A stretch of DNA of 64,000 nt from Pacificibacter marinus (GTDB lineage Bacteria; Pseudomonadota; Alphaproteobacteria; Rhodobacterales; Rhodobacteraceae): assembly GCF_900109555.1 (NCBI RefSeq), contig NZ_FNZV01000004.1, positions 62,001 to 126,000 of the forward strand. Direction: 5' to 3'. A program made the translations under genes and the position numbers. The notes below the pieces were generated by a model. The model was given only the letters and a program-made list of their open reading frames with translations, ran no database searches and was not told where the DNA came from. Position 1 is the first letter of the stretch. Each line of letters opens with the position of its first letter. Positions 17,578 through 26,183 of this stretch are shown one piece after another.

Positions 17578-18954
17578 TTAGGCCGCGTGAGAGCCGAGGG
17601 TCACTTGATTGCGTCCTTCGGCTTTCGCATCATAAAGGGCGCGGTCTGAAATTTGTAAAAGCATCTCGATCGTTTCACCGGTTTGCCCGCCCATGGACAG
17701 GCCGATCGACGCGGAAATGGACACAGATGTGCCATCTGAAGCAACGGCCACTGGCGTGTTGAAAATCACCGACCGCAGGCGTTCGGCGGCTGTGCGTGCC
17801 TCAACCAAAGTGGTCATCGGCATACAGATCAAAAACTCTTCGCCACCAAAACGCGCGACAAGATCAATGCCACGCAAATTATCCCGCATGCGCTTTGCCA
17901 CTTCGGTGAGCACTTGGTCGCCCACAGCGTGGCCGTAGGTGTCATTGACCAGTTTGAAGCGATCTAAGTCGATCAACATCAGTGCGAAATTCTGCTCCAG
18001 TAGAATGGATTTTTGCGACACTTGCGCAATATATGGCAAGGCGTAGCGGCGATTATAGAGCCCTGTTAAAGGGTCAATCATCGCCAAACGAAGCCCTTCA
18101 TCGACGGAATTTCGCAGTACATCGGCTTCTTTTTTGCGGCGCATTTGTGATCGCAGGCGCAAAGCCAATTCTTCGGGATCCGCGCCGCGTGTGATGATGT
18201 CGTTGGCCCCCAGATCAAGCGCCATCACCGCTTCTTTACGGTCTTGCGGACCATGAACAACCACAATGCCAGCAGAGCGCGTGTGCGGCCGCGCCCGAAT
18301 GTCTGAAAGCAAACGCAGCCCATTGGTCTTGCCCAAAATGTCACTGGAAATCACATACAGATCGGCCACGTTATTTTTGGCAATCGCTTCAAGCACTTTA
18401 TCGGCTTGAATGATTTCTATTTCGTCCATCACCAAACCCCGCAGACCTGCGCGCCATGTCATAGCATCTTCGGCGCTGCGCCCGATCAGAACGATCTTGC
18501 CCAAGGCAGCAAAGCTCGACGGTGCTTCTGCAAAGCCCAAAGACCGCGCGGTTTCATCGCGTCGGCGCAGTTCGTCCGTTGTGGCACGTGCCCGCATCAA
18601 GGCGCGCACACGAGCCGTTAGTGCCAATTCGTCAATCGGCTTGGCCAAAAATTCATCAGCCCCCGCTTTGAGTGCCGCTATTTTGGCCTCGGTGTCGCCG
18701 GGGGGCGTGGCGATGAGCACAGGGATATGACGCGTGGCAGGGTCCGCTTTGAGGTGCGCACAAGCGTCATGCGCGGTCATGTCGCCAAGATCCGTATCAA
18801 GGATAATGATTTCGGGATCACTGTCGCGGGCGCGGTCCAATGCGTCTTTGCCACAGGTGGCTTGGATCACATCATAATAGGCAGATGAAAGTTTCACTTT
18901 CAAAATAATTCGGTTTGTCGGGACATTGTCCACGATGAGGATCCGTCCTGCCAT
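17578..18954 (-). CDS. pleD: Response regulator diguanylate cyclase PleD
   Basis: A 458-residue protein with two receiver domains and a GGDEF domain. REC1 (about 1-120) has the phospho-acceptor Asp in IIILDTDLGD and Lys in LAKPID. REC2 (about 150-270) lacks an obvious acceptor Asp, as in PleD, where it is an adaptor. The cyclase domain has the active-site variant GGEEF (FGGEEFLICMP) and an inhibitory c-di-GMP site RGID five residues upstream. Known role: c-di-GMP synthesis in cell-pole and motility control. GAGGG precedes the ATG. It is divergent from the DUF3572 gene. Confidence 0.9.
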   Translation of the reverse strand: MAGRILIVDNVPTNRIILKVKLSSAYYDVIQATCGKDALDRARDSDPEIIILDTDLGDMTAHDACAHLKADPATRHIPVLIATPPGDTEAKIAALKAGADEFLAKPIDELALTARVRALMRARATTDELRRRDETARSLGFAEAPSSFAALGKIVLIGRSAEDAMTWRAGLRGLVMDEIEIIQADKVLEAIAKNNVADLYVISSDILGKTNGLRLLSDIRARPHTRSAGIVVVHGPQDRKEAVMALDLGANDIITRGADPEELALRLRSQMRRKKEADVLRNSVDEGLRLAMIDPLTGLYNRRYALPYIAQVSQKSILLEQNFALMLIDLDRFKLVNDTYGHAVGDQVLTEVAKRMRDNLRGIDLVARFGGEEFLICMPMTTLVEARTAAERLRSVIFNTPVAVASDGTSVSISASIGLSMGGQTGETIEMLLQISDRALYDAKAEGRNQVTLGSHAA

Positions 18955-19076
18955 TGTGCCCTCGAATTTCTATGGTATGCGGTATGCATTGCGACTGAAT
19001 GTTCGTTAAAAACTTGGTCCTAAAATGGGCTTTATTGGTTAATAAAGGGTTTCGACCCAAGGGGAGTTGTCCACAG

Positions 19077-19355
19077 ATGCAGCAAGAAACCGCCGAAACA
19101 CTCGCGCTTAAAGTGCTGGTTTGGCTTGTGGGAAACGAAGAGCTTTTGCCTGTTTTTCTTGGCTCCACTGGTCTTGGAGAACAAGATTTGCGTGCCCGAG
19201 CTGGCGAACCTGAGTTGCTGACAGCTGTTTTAGATTTCGTAACCATGAATGATGAGTGGGTTAACGATTGCGCGACCACACTTGGGCTGGACCCATATGA
19301 TCTGTCGCGCGCGCGCCAAGCGATGCCAGGTGGGGAGCAAGTACATTGGACTTAA
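19077..19355 (+). CDS. DUF3572 family protein
   Basis: A 92-residue soluble protein, full length for DUF3572: LALKVLVWLVGNEELLPVFL near 9-28, then GLGEQDLRARAGEPELLTAVLDF, and the C-terminal AMPGGEQVHWT. Its function is unknown, but the gene often sits beside pleD in alphaproteobacteria, as here. ATG 19077 follows GGGGAG; the in-frame extension to 18999 has no support. Its stop overlaps the probable TTG start of the HAD gene. Confidence 0.75.
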   Translation: MQQETAETLALKVLVWLVGNEELLPVFLGSTGLGEQDLRARAGEPELLTAVLDFVTMNDEWVNDCATTLGLDPYDLSRARQAMPGGEQVHWT

Positions 19356-20050
19356 GTTTGATACAGGCGGTTTTGTTCGACAAAGATGGAACGCTTTTTG
19401 ATTTTCAAAAGACATGGGGCCCATGGGCTGTGACGGCGATTGAACGCCTCGCTCAGGGCGACGCGGCACTGACGGCCGAGGCGGGGCGCGTGCTTGGCAT
19501 CGATATGGTGCAACAGATATTTAAGACGGAAAGCTTGGCTGTTGCGGGCACGCCGCATGATATGGCCGAAGCGCTGGTACCAATTTTGCGGCACATGAGT
19601 GTCCAAGACATTGTTGACGGGTTGATGCCAAACAAGGGCAGCGTGCCTTTGGCTCATATCGGTGATTTGCAACAAACCTTAACCACGATTGCAGGGCCGG
19701 GGCGCAAACTGGGCCTTGTGACCAATGATTTTGAAGCGGTTGCTATCGAGCATTTGGACCAAGCCAGTGTGCGCGCTGCATTTGATGTGGTGATTGGCTA
19801 TGACAGCGGCTTTGGTGGCAAACCTGCGCCGGATGGTTGTGTGGCGGCTGCATTGGCGCTTGGGGTGGCACCGGAACATACGCTTATGGTGGGCGACAGT
19901 TTGCATGATCTGACGGCGGGGCGTGAGGCAGGCATGCAGGTGGTTGGCGTGTTGACTGGCACGGCTGATCGGGCGGATTTGACGCCTTTCGCGGATTGGG
20001 TTGTGCAAGACATCACAGAACTTGCTGGGTTGTTTGCCAAGCTATCCTGA
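19346..20050 (+). CDS. HAD-superfamily phosphatase (phosphoglycolate phosphatase-like)
   Basis: A 234-residue hydrolase with all four HAD motifs: DKDGTLFD (nucleophile and acid Asp, about 12-19), a Thr in LVTND, Lys in GGKPAP, and GDSLHDLTAG. The helical cap between motifs 1 and 2 marks subfamily I. The substrate is unknown; Gph-like clearing of 2-phosphoglycolate is one possibility. The likely start is TTG, with GGGGAG eight bases upstream, overlapping the DUF3572 stop by ten bases. Confidence 0.8.
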   Translation: MDLSLIQAVLFDKDGTLFDFQKTWGPWAVTAIERLAQGDAALTAEAGRVLGIDMVQQIFKTESLAVAGTPHDMAEALVPILRHMSVQDIVDGLMPNKGSVPLAHIGDLQQTLTTIAGPGRKLGLVTNDFEAVAIEHLDQASVRAAFDVVIGYDSGFGGKPAPDGCVAAALALGVAPEHTLMVGDSLHDLTAGREAGMQVVGVLTGTADRADLTPFADWVVQDITELAGLFAKLS

Positions 20051-20190
20051 CCACCGAAATTGCTCTGTGAGTTTAGGGTAATGTCAGTGTTGAAGTTCGA
20101 CGTAAATCGAGCGTGAACTGGGCATATTGGTATTTTATTAAGGTCACGGGGCTATTCTCTTACTTGTACAAGTATGAGGGCCCTTTGCTT

Positions 20191-20781
20191 ATGCACGGGA
20201 TGATAAATCGCGCAATCCAATGTTTTCTTCGTGATACGTATGGTCCAAAAATTTGGGCTGACATTGCGGAACAAGCTGACTTTGGGTTCGATAATTTTGA
20301 GGCAATGCTGAGTTATCAGGATGCGTTGACAAGCAATCTGTTGAGCACTGCTGCGCGTAATTTGTCGAAACCTGTTGATGCTTTGCTAGAAGATTTGGGC
20401 ACATATTTGGTGTCTCACCCCAATGTTGAAGCGATTCGTCGATTGCTGCGATTTGGGGGGGATGACTACAAAGATTTCATGTTTTCGCTGAATGAAATTG
20501 AAGGACGTTCTCGGTTGGCTTTGCCCGACCTTGAGGTGCCGGAACTTGAATTTTTTGAGAACCTTGATGGTACGCACACGCTGATATGTCTGCATTCGAT
20601 GCCGGGGTTTGGGTATGTGATGGTCGGCGTGATGCGCGCTATGGCGGATGACTACGGGGCGCTTGTGTTTTTGGAGCACCAAGGATGGCGCGATTCCGGT
20701 GAAGAGATCATCAATATTCAGCTGTTAGAAGAATCTTTTGCCGAGGGGCGCAGTTTTGATCTGTCTGCACGTGTTGGCTAA
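20191..20781 (+). CDS. H-NOX-like protein lacking the heme-ligand histidine
   Basis: A 196-residue protein with the H-NOX (heme NO/O2-binding) fold signature: MHGMINRAIQCFLRDTYG at the start, DFGFDNFEAMLSYQD (30-44), and the VGVMRAMADDYG block (145-156). Aligned by eye with soluble guanylate cyclase beta-1, the proximal heme ligand falls at Glu104 (LNEIEG), not His. The heme-propionate motif Y-x-S-x-R falls at L134-H-S136-M-P138. So it probably binds no heme in the usual way. ATG 20191 follows GAGGG; the upstream frame back to 20113 is not needed for the fold. Three bases separate it from a gene for an HNOBA-GGDEF enzyme, its probable partner. Confidence 0.82.
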   Translation: MHGMINRAIQCFLRDTYGPKIWADIAEQADFGFDNFEAMLSYQDALTSNLLSTAARNLSKPVDALLEDLGTYLVSHPNVEAIRRLLRFGGDDYKDFMFSLNEIEGRSRLALPDLEVPELEFFENLDGTHTLICLHSMPGFGYVMVGVMRAMADDYGALVFLEHQGWRDSGEEIINIQLLEESFAEGRSFDLSARVG

Positions 20782-20784
20782 AGT

Positions 20785-21807
20785 ATGGATCAGAGTATGC
20801 AATTAAACAAAACCTCACTTGATTTGTTGATGCCGATGCATGTGGTGGTGGATGAGGCTGGTCGTATTTGCGGTATAGGACCAACCTTGCGGAAATTACG
20901 CCCTGAGGCGCAGCTGCTGGGGGCACGGTTTTTAGATGTGTTCGATTTGCGCGATGATGGGCGTGACAAAGGCGATATGATTTTGCCCATCGATAAAAAG
21001 TTATATTTGACCTTTAAGGCGGGCATACAGACGCGGCTAAAGGGGGTCGCAACCCCAATGCACAAAGGCGCTGGTTTGTTGGTGAACCTGTCGTTCGGCA
21101 TTTCCGTGGTCGAGGCTGTGCGTGACTATCGGCTGACAGCGGGGGATTTTGCTCCGACGGATTTAACCATCGAAATGCTGTATCTGGTTGAAGCGAAAAC
21201 TGCCGTTATGGAAGAAACCAAACAGCTCAACGCGCGTCTTCAGGGGGCCAAGGTGGCCGCCGAAGAACAGGCCTTTACCGACACGCTGACGGGGCTTAAA
21301 AACCGCCGCGCTATGGATCACGTCCTTGAGCGCATGATCCGCAGTCACAGTCCGTTCGCATTGATGCACCTCGATTTGGATTATTTCAAAGACGTGAACG
21401 ACACGCACGGTCATGCTGCGGGGGACACTGTGTTGCAACGTGTTGCCAATCTTTTGGTGGAAGAAACGCGGAGTGAAGACTTGGTGGCGCGTGTAGGGGG
21501 GGATGAATTCATCTTGGTTTTTCACAAGATGACCAACCAAGATCAGTTGATGAAGGTTGCACAGCGCATCATTTCCCAGCTGGAAATCCCCATTCCCTTT
21601 AATGGGGCCGTGTGCCGTATTTCGGGATCTATCGGGGTCACAATCACCGACTTATATGAGACGATTGATGTCGATCAGATGGTGCAAGACGCAGATACAG
21701 CGCTGTATGCCTCTAAACACGAAGGGCGTGCTCGCGCGAACATGTTTACATCTGGAATGGCCTTGGACGATATGTCTGATCTGCCCCGTGTGGCCGAGCG
21801 ACGTTAG
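20785..21807 (+). CDS. HNOBA (PAS-like) diguanylate cyclase, partner of the H-NOX-like protein
   Basis: A 340-residue protein. Residues about 8-135 match the H-NOX-associated domain (LDLLMPMHVVVDEAGRICGIGPTLRKL, then FLDVFDLR). A coiled segment (about 140-170) follows, then a GGDEF domain (about 172-330) with DTLTGLKNRRAMD, the active site VGGDEF and an upstream RSED that fits the inhibitory RxxD site. It should make c-di-GMP under control of the H-NOX-like protein, by analogy with other H-NOX/cyclase pairs. The two genes form an operon. An alternative ATG lies four codons downstream. Confidence 0.85.
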   Translation: MDQSMQLNKTSLDLLMPMHVVVDEAGRICGIGPTLRKLRPEAQLLGARFLDVFDLRDDGRDKGDMILPIDKKLYLTFKAGIQTRLKGVATPMHKGAGLLVNLSFGISVVEAVRDYRLTAGDFAPTDLTIEMLYLVEAKTAVMEETKQLNARLQGAKVAAEEQAFTDTLTGLKNRRAMDHVLERMIRSHSPFALMHLDLDYFKDVNDTHGHAAGDTVLQRVANLLVEETRSEDLVARVGGDEFILVFHKMTNQDQLMKVAQRIISQLEIPIPFNGAVCRISGSIGVTITDLYETIDVDQMVQDADTALYASKHEGRARANMFTSGMALDDMSDLPRVAERR

Positions 21808-21997
21808 GCCCAAGTGTTTGATGTAAAACATGTGCATGTTCCGCTTTAGATCACAGACATCAGGCAAGTCCTGACTATTAGGTGACGGACTGTGCAACGT
21901 GTGGCTGGCGCAAATGAGCGTAGACCATGCGAGATACCGCAAAGTAATCTGGTTTAACGTGCAAGATATATTTTATGAGAGGGAGAATTTACACCAA

Positions 21998-22072
21998 TGG
22001 CAGTCCCTAGGGGAATTGAACCCCTCTTTCCAGGTTGAAAACCTGGCGTCCTAACCGATAGACGAAGGGACC
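21998..22072 (-). tRNA. tRNA-Glu (UUC), copy 1
   Basis: A 75-base cloverleaf with encoded CCA: acceptor GGTCCCT/AGGGACT, anticodon loop with TTC, T-arm GAGGGGTTCAATTCCCCT. It is identical base for base to the copy at 22284-22358. A promoter TTGCGC-17-TAAATA lies just upstream on the minus strand. Confidence 0.95.
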
Positions 22073-22090
22073 GCAATTGGTGTGTGGCGG

Positions 22091-22119
22091 TATTTAGGGC
22101 AGCTGAGCCGAAAGCGCAA
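22091..22119 (-). promoter_or_regulatory. Promoter of tRNA-Glu copy 1
   Basis: Read on the minus strand: -35 TTGCGC (22114-22119), a 17-base spacer, and -10 TAAATA (22091-22096), 18 bases before the tRNA 5' end. The same hexamers and spacing recur before copy 2. Confidence 0.65.
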
Positions 22120-22283
22120 GGGGGCTATGGCCTAAAATTGTCGTAAATGTTTTATTTTCTCTCATTGATCTGCAATTGAATGCTGATTTGTAAATGACAG
22201 ACGTCAATAATTTTAACGCAAACAGAAGATACTGAATTTGCGTTAAATTGGTCCACAAACGATATATGAAGGAAAGTCCGCCA

Positions 22284-22358
22284 TGGCAGTCCCTAGGGGA
22301 ATTGAACCCCTCTTTCCAGGTTGAAAACCTGGCGTCCTAACCGATAGACGAAGGGACC
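22284..22358 (-). tRNA. tRNA-Glu (UUC), copy 2
   Basis: Identical to the copy at 21998-22072 over all 75 bases including the encoded CCA. The start-to-start distance is 286 bases, with a non-coding spacer of 211 bases. The flanks share only the promoter elements, so each copy is probably its own transcription unit. Confidence 0.95.
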
Positions 22359-22376
22359 ACACTTGGCGTGAGCGGG

Positions 22377-22405
22377 TATTTATGCGAGCCTCGCCCATGG
22401 CGCAA
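22377..22405 (-). promoter_or_regulatory. Promoter of tRNA-Glu copy 2
   Basis: Read on the minus strand: -35 TTGCGC (22400-22405), a 17-base spacer, and -10 TAAATA (22377-22382), matching the copy 1 promoter exactly in both hexamers. Confidence 0.65.
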
Positions 22406-22461
22406 GAGATAAATCGCGCTGATAGGTGATTTTTTTTGAATGCGACGCGTGCCTGTCCGAA

Positions 22462-24222
22462 TTAGGCCTCTGCCGCGTCTTCAAGGCGCAATTGCACCGA
22501 TTGACGCCCGCCCCAAGTGTTGATTTCCAAACGTCCCGCCATGTGAAACCGTTTGCCGCCATGACTTTCAAGCGCAGGGCCAAGTTTTGTGTCAAACGCC
22601 CCAAAACAAATCGCATCCAAGCGCGGGCCTTGCCCGTCAGAAAACGTCACCTTGAGGTGGCTTTCGCCCACACGTTTGGCGAAATGAATCATGCATGATG
22701 GAAATGCAAAGCGCGGCGCTGCGGCGGAGGCCCCATAAGGACCAGCGGCCTCAATCTTGGCGATCAATTCGACAGTGGCCGCACCGGGCATCAACAGGGA
22801 ATCAAGTTTCAGATCGGCTGGGCCAGCATCACCAGCGCCTTGTTTTTCCAAAAGCTCAGACAAGCGCGCCATCGCAGGCTCTAGTTTGTCACGCATCACA
22901 GTCAGGCCTGCTGCCATCTTGTGTCCGCCGCCTTTGACCAAAAGCCCCTCTGCGGCCAAGCGTTGAATGCTTGCGCCCAAATCGACACCCGATATCGAGC
23001 GACCAGAGCCTTTGCCCTCATCTCCATCAAAACCGATGACAACGGCGGGGCGATTGGTGGATTCTTTCAGGCGCGAGGCCACGATGCCAACCACGCCCGG
23101 ATGCCATCCATCGGCTGCGGCCCAAACAAGTGGCCCGTCAAGGCCGCGTTCAGCGGCTTGATCCAAAGCGCCTGCGCGCACGGTGGCTTCGATTTCGCGG
23201 CGTTCGGTGTTGAGATAATCCAATCGTTCGGCCAGCATCTGTGCCTCGGTTTCATCCGTTGTAGACAACAGGCGTGCGCCTAAATCCGCAGCGCCGATGC
23301 GTCCGCCTGCGTTGATGCGCGGGCCGAGCAGAAATCCCAGACTGTAAGACGTGGGGGCGGTGTCCATGCGCGAAATATCTGCCAGTTTACGCAAACCAAC
23401 GCGCTCGCGATCGGCCATAACCCGCAAGCCCTGTCGCACAAGCGCGCGGTTCACGCCAATCAGCGGCGCGACATCTGCGACGGTGCCAAGTGCGACCAAA
23501 TCGAGGTAGCGCATCAAATTTGGCCCACGTATATCATCGGCGCGCAAACGGCGGTTCACATCAACCAACATCAAAAACACGACGCCCGCCGCACATAGAT
23601 GTGCCAGATCGCCCGTTTCATCTTGGCGGTTCGGGTTCACCACAGCGACACAATCGGGCAAGGTTTCGCCGCCAAGGTGGTGATCAAGTACGATCACATC
23701 AGCACCTTTCGCAGCCGCAATCGGTCCGTGAGACAGCGTGCCACAATCGACGCAGACGATAAGATCGTGATCGCGCGCGAGGGCTTCCATCGCGGGTTCA
23801 TTGGGGCCGTAGCCTTCATCAATGCGGTCTGGGATATAAAGCGTGGCGACGTGGCCCATGTCGCGCAACCATGTGATCAACAACGCGGCGGACGTTGCCC
23901 CATCCACATCATAATCGGCAAACACCGCGATTTTTTCACGGGCTTTGACGGCCTTGATGAACCGTTCTGCAGCGGGCTGCATATCTTTGAGTACCATCGG
24001 ATCTGGCAACAAATCTTTGAGGGCTGGGGTCAAAAATGCTTCGGCGTCTTCCACGGTGACGCCACGGCGCACCAGCGTTTGGCACAGGGGCAATGGCAGT
24101 GCTGTTTGCTGCGCCATGGCTTCGGCCAAGCGGTCATTTTCGGGCGAGGGGCCAACCCAGCGGCGCTGGGTCAAAGAGGCGGAAACATCTAAAAAATCAC
24201 TCATGCCCTTTAATGCCCGCAT
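22462..24222 (-). CDS. recJ: Single-stranded-DNA-specific exonuclease RecJ
   Basis: A 586-residue DHH-family 5'-3' exonuclease for recombination and mismatch repair. Motifs: FADYDVDGATSAALL (about 100-114), CVDCGTLSHGP, the DHH box VLDHHLGGETLP (about 178-189), and GPRINAGGRIG (about 303-313). The DHHA1 part has GGGHKMAAGLTV, and a C-terminal OB-fold ends the protein. The Met seven codons in (24204) is an equally good start; neither has a clear ribosome-binding site. The tRNA-Glu pair lies downstream. Confidence 0.93.
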   Translation of the reverse strand: MRALKGMSDFLDVSASLTQRRWVGPSPENDRLAEAMAQQTALPLPLCQTLVRRGVTVEDAEAFLTPALKDLLPDPMVLKDMQPAAERFIKAVKAREKIAVFADYDVDGATSAALLITWLRDMGHVATLYIPDRIDEGYGPNEPAMEALARDHDLIVCVDCGTLSHGPIAAAKGADVIVLDHHLGGETLPDCVAVVNPNRQDETGDLAHLCAAGVVFLMLVDVNRRLRADDIRGPNLMRYLDLVALGTVADVAPLIGVNRALVRQGLRVMADRERVGLRKLADISRMDTAPTSYSLGFLLGPRINAGGRIGAADLGARLLSTTDETEAQMLAERLDYLNTERREIEATVRAGALDQAAERGLDGPLVWAAADGWHPGVVGIVASRLKESTNRPAVVIGFDGDEGKGSGRSISGVDLGASIQRLAAEGLLVKGGGHKMAAGLTVMRDKLEPAMARLSELLEKQGAGDAGPADLKLDSLLMPGAATVELIAKIEAAGPYGASAAAPRFAFPSCMIHFAKRVGESHLKVTFSDGQGPRLDAICFGAFDTKLGPALESHGGKRFHMAGRLEINTWGGRQSVQLRLEDAAEA

Positions 24223-24332
24223 GGGCGCGCGGTTGCAATGCCATTGGGCGCGTGCCAGATGCGCAAACGGGCCACCTGTTGTGATGAGGGCGGCCCGTTT
24301 ATAGGCTTTTCTATGTCTGCATCGGCAGGGGA

Positions 24333-25295
24333 TTAGACGGGGTTTGTGTAGCTCATGCGGCGCACAGAGCCAGTTTTTGAACGCATCAAAATGGTCTCAA
24401 TGGTCAAGGATGTCGGCGCACGCACGATTCCTTTGACGATAGAACCATCGGTGACACCCGAGGCTGCAAAAATCACATCGCCGGTGACCAATTCATCGCG
24501 TGCATAGATGCGGTCAAAGTCGGTGATGCCCGCTTTGGTGGCGCGGCCGCGTTCGTCATCGTTGCGAAACAACAGCTTGCCCCACATTTGCCCGCCCATA
24601 CATTTCAACGCCGAGGCCGCCAAGACGCCTTCGGGCGCGCCACCAGAGCCCATGTACATATCGATGCCAGTGGACGCTTCGGCGCAATGGATCACGCCAG
24701 CGACATCGCCATCGGTGATCAGGCGGATCGCAGCGCCTGTCGCGCGCAGTTCATCGACCATGGCCTCGTGACGGGGGCGTTCCAACACGCATAGGGTGAT
24801 GTCTTTGGGCGACACACCTTTGGCTTTGGCCAGAGCATTGACGCGCTCGGTTGGGGCCATATCGAGAGACACGACATCTTTGGCGTACCCTGGACCGATT
24901 GCGAGTTTGTCCATGTAGACATCTGGCGCGTGCAACAATGTACCGCGCGGGGCCATAGCGACCACGGTCAGCGCATTTGGCATGTCTTTGGCGGTCAAGG
25001 TTGTGCCCTCAAGTGGGTCAAGCGCGATGTCCACGGCGGGGCCTGTGCCCGATCCGACCTTTTCGCCGATGTAGAGCATTGGGGCCTCGTCGCGCTCGCC
25101 CTCGCCGATGACAACAACGCCTGCGATATCGAGTTTGTTCAACTGTTCGCGCATGGCGTTGACGGCGGCTTGGTCGGCTGCTTTTTCATCGCCGTGCCCA
25201 ACCCAATCGGCCGAGGCAATGGCTGCGGCTTCTGTCACGCGGGCGAGACCCAAAGACAGCATGCGGTCGTGAAATTCGGGTGTGTTTTTTGACAT
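24333..25295 (-). CDS. glpX: Class II fructose-1,6-bisphosphatase
   Basis: A 320-residue GlpX-type phosphatase for gluconeogenesis, full length. Visible family motifs: SADWVGHGDEKAADQAAV (about 28-45), VIGEGERDEAPML, DPLEGTTLTAKDMPNA (about 91-106, metal site), ITDGDVAG and GSGGAPEGVLAASALK. It acts in the cytosol on fructose-1,6-bisphosphate. AAGGATC lies eight bases before the ATG. The upstream region carries repeated TTTGCGC/GCGCTAAC elements that may be a LacI-family operator. It lies downstream of hom on the same strand, with the ceramidase-like gene between. Confidence 0.93.
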   Translation of the reverse strand: MSKNTPEFHDRMLSLGLARVTEAAAIASADWVGHGDEKAADQAAVNAMREQLNKLDIAGVVVIGEGERDEAPMLYIGEKVGSGTGPAVDIALDPLEGTTLTAKDMPNALTVVAMAPRGTLLHAPDVYMDKLAIGPGYAKDVVSLDMAPTERVNALAKAKGVSPKDITLCVLERPRHEAMVDELRATGAAIRLITDGDVAGVIHCAEASTGIDMYMGSGGAPEGVLAASALKCMGGQMWGKLLFRNDDERGRATKAGITDFDRIYARDELVTGDVIFAASGVTDGSIVKGIVRAPTSLTIETILMRSKTGSVRRMSYTNPV

Positions 25296-25326
25296 GGTGT
25301 GATCCTTTTGCGGCCCAAAGTGAGCG

Positions 25327-25412
25327 TTTGCGCCTTGAGAACCACATCTTAATCACACGAACAAGACAGTCAGATGCATGTGTGCGCTAACAATTAATGT
25401 GTTTGCGCTAAC
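25327..25412. promoter_or_regulatory. Candidate LacI-type operator cluster upstream of glpX
   Basis: GTGCGCTAAC (25382-25391) and TTTGCGCTAAC (25402-25412) are near-identical imperfect palindromes, 21 bases apart (two helical turns). A further partial copy TTTGCGC lies at 25327-25333, close to the glpX start. The central CG palindrome is typical of LacI-family operators. The regulator is not identified. Confidence 0.35.
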
Positions 25413-25492
25413 GAATCTAGAGCCGCGCTTTTCAAAGCGATTTGGCTCCGCGGACTTCATTTTTGTGATGGTCGAAAACGGTGCTGCGGCGC

Positions 25493-26179
25493 TTAGTGCG
25501 GGCGGCGCACATAGGCTTGTAGCAAGAGGCCCAGCATCACGCCGTTGCTGAGATGCCAAAGAAAATGCGTGCCAATTGGCCAGCTTGGACACAGGCTGAT
25601 GTCAACGGTGCGCAAGGTTAGGGACAGGGCAAAGGTGATCGTGGCAGCGATAAAGTAGCCGCGCTGCGGGTGTTTTTTGCGCCATGTCAGCCCCGCCACG
25701 ACGATCAAAGCCAGCAAGGCGGGCGCGTACTGACCAGAGCCATTGAGCGGGTCAATCGCATTGGTGTCGCTCGCTTCGCCATTGGCCGAGAGCAGTAAGA
25801 TGCCCGCAACACTTGCCGCAATCAGCGTGCCTGTGATGGCTTTGAACCGTTTGGATTTTGCAGGATCTTGGGTAAGTGTGGCGAATAGGTATAGCCCAAC
25901 AAAGCTCCAAATCGGCAGTGTGTCAGCCCATTCAGACCAGCGGTTGGCAAAGGTGTGAAACAAAAATGATCCAACCCCAATGCCAGCACACAGCAGGGTG
26001 AGCGCTATGTCCATAGAGGTCGGTTTGCGTCCAGTTTGGCGTTGCAATTGACGCAGGGTGTACAGCGTTACAAGTGCTGCCAAGACAAAGCTGATGTTGG
26101 ACAGGGCGTTGAACGGCTCACTCCAAAACGCGGTTGAAATGCGTTCGCAGTAGATGTCGACCGGCGCGCCCCAATCCAT
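25493..26179 (-). CDS. Ceramidase-like (CREST superfamily) membrane hydrolase
   Basis: A 228-residue protein with about seven hydrophobic segments. Metal-site motifs of alkaline ceramidases are visible: FNALSNISFVLA near 23-34, SFLFHTFANRWSEWADTLPIW near 71-91, and IGTHFLWHLSNG near 206-217. CREST members hydrolyse lipid amides or act as receptors; the bacterial substrate is unknown. Its ATG lies four bases after the hom stop, so the two genes are co-transcribed despite unrelated roles. Confidence 0.75.
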   Translation of the reverse strand: MDWGAPVDIYCERISTAFWSEPFNALSNISFVLAALVTLYTLRQLQRQTGRKPTSMDIALTLLCAGIGVGSFLFHTFANRWSEWADTLPIWSFVGLYLFATLTQDPAKSKRFKAITGTLIAASVAGILLLSANGEASDTNAIDPLNGSGQYAPALLALIVVAGLTWRKKHPQRGYFIAATITFALSLTLRTVDISLCPSWPIGTHFLWHLSNGVMLGLLLQAYVRRPH

Positions 26180-26183
26180 AGAG

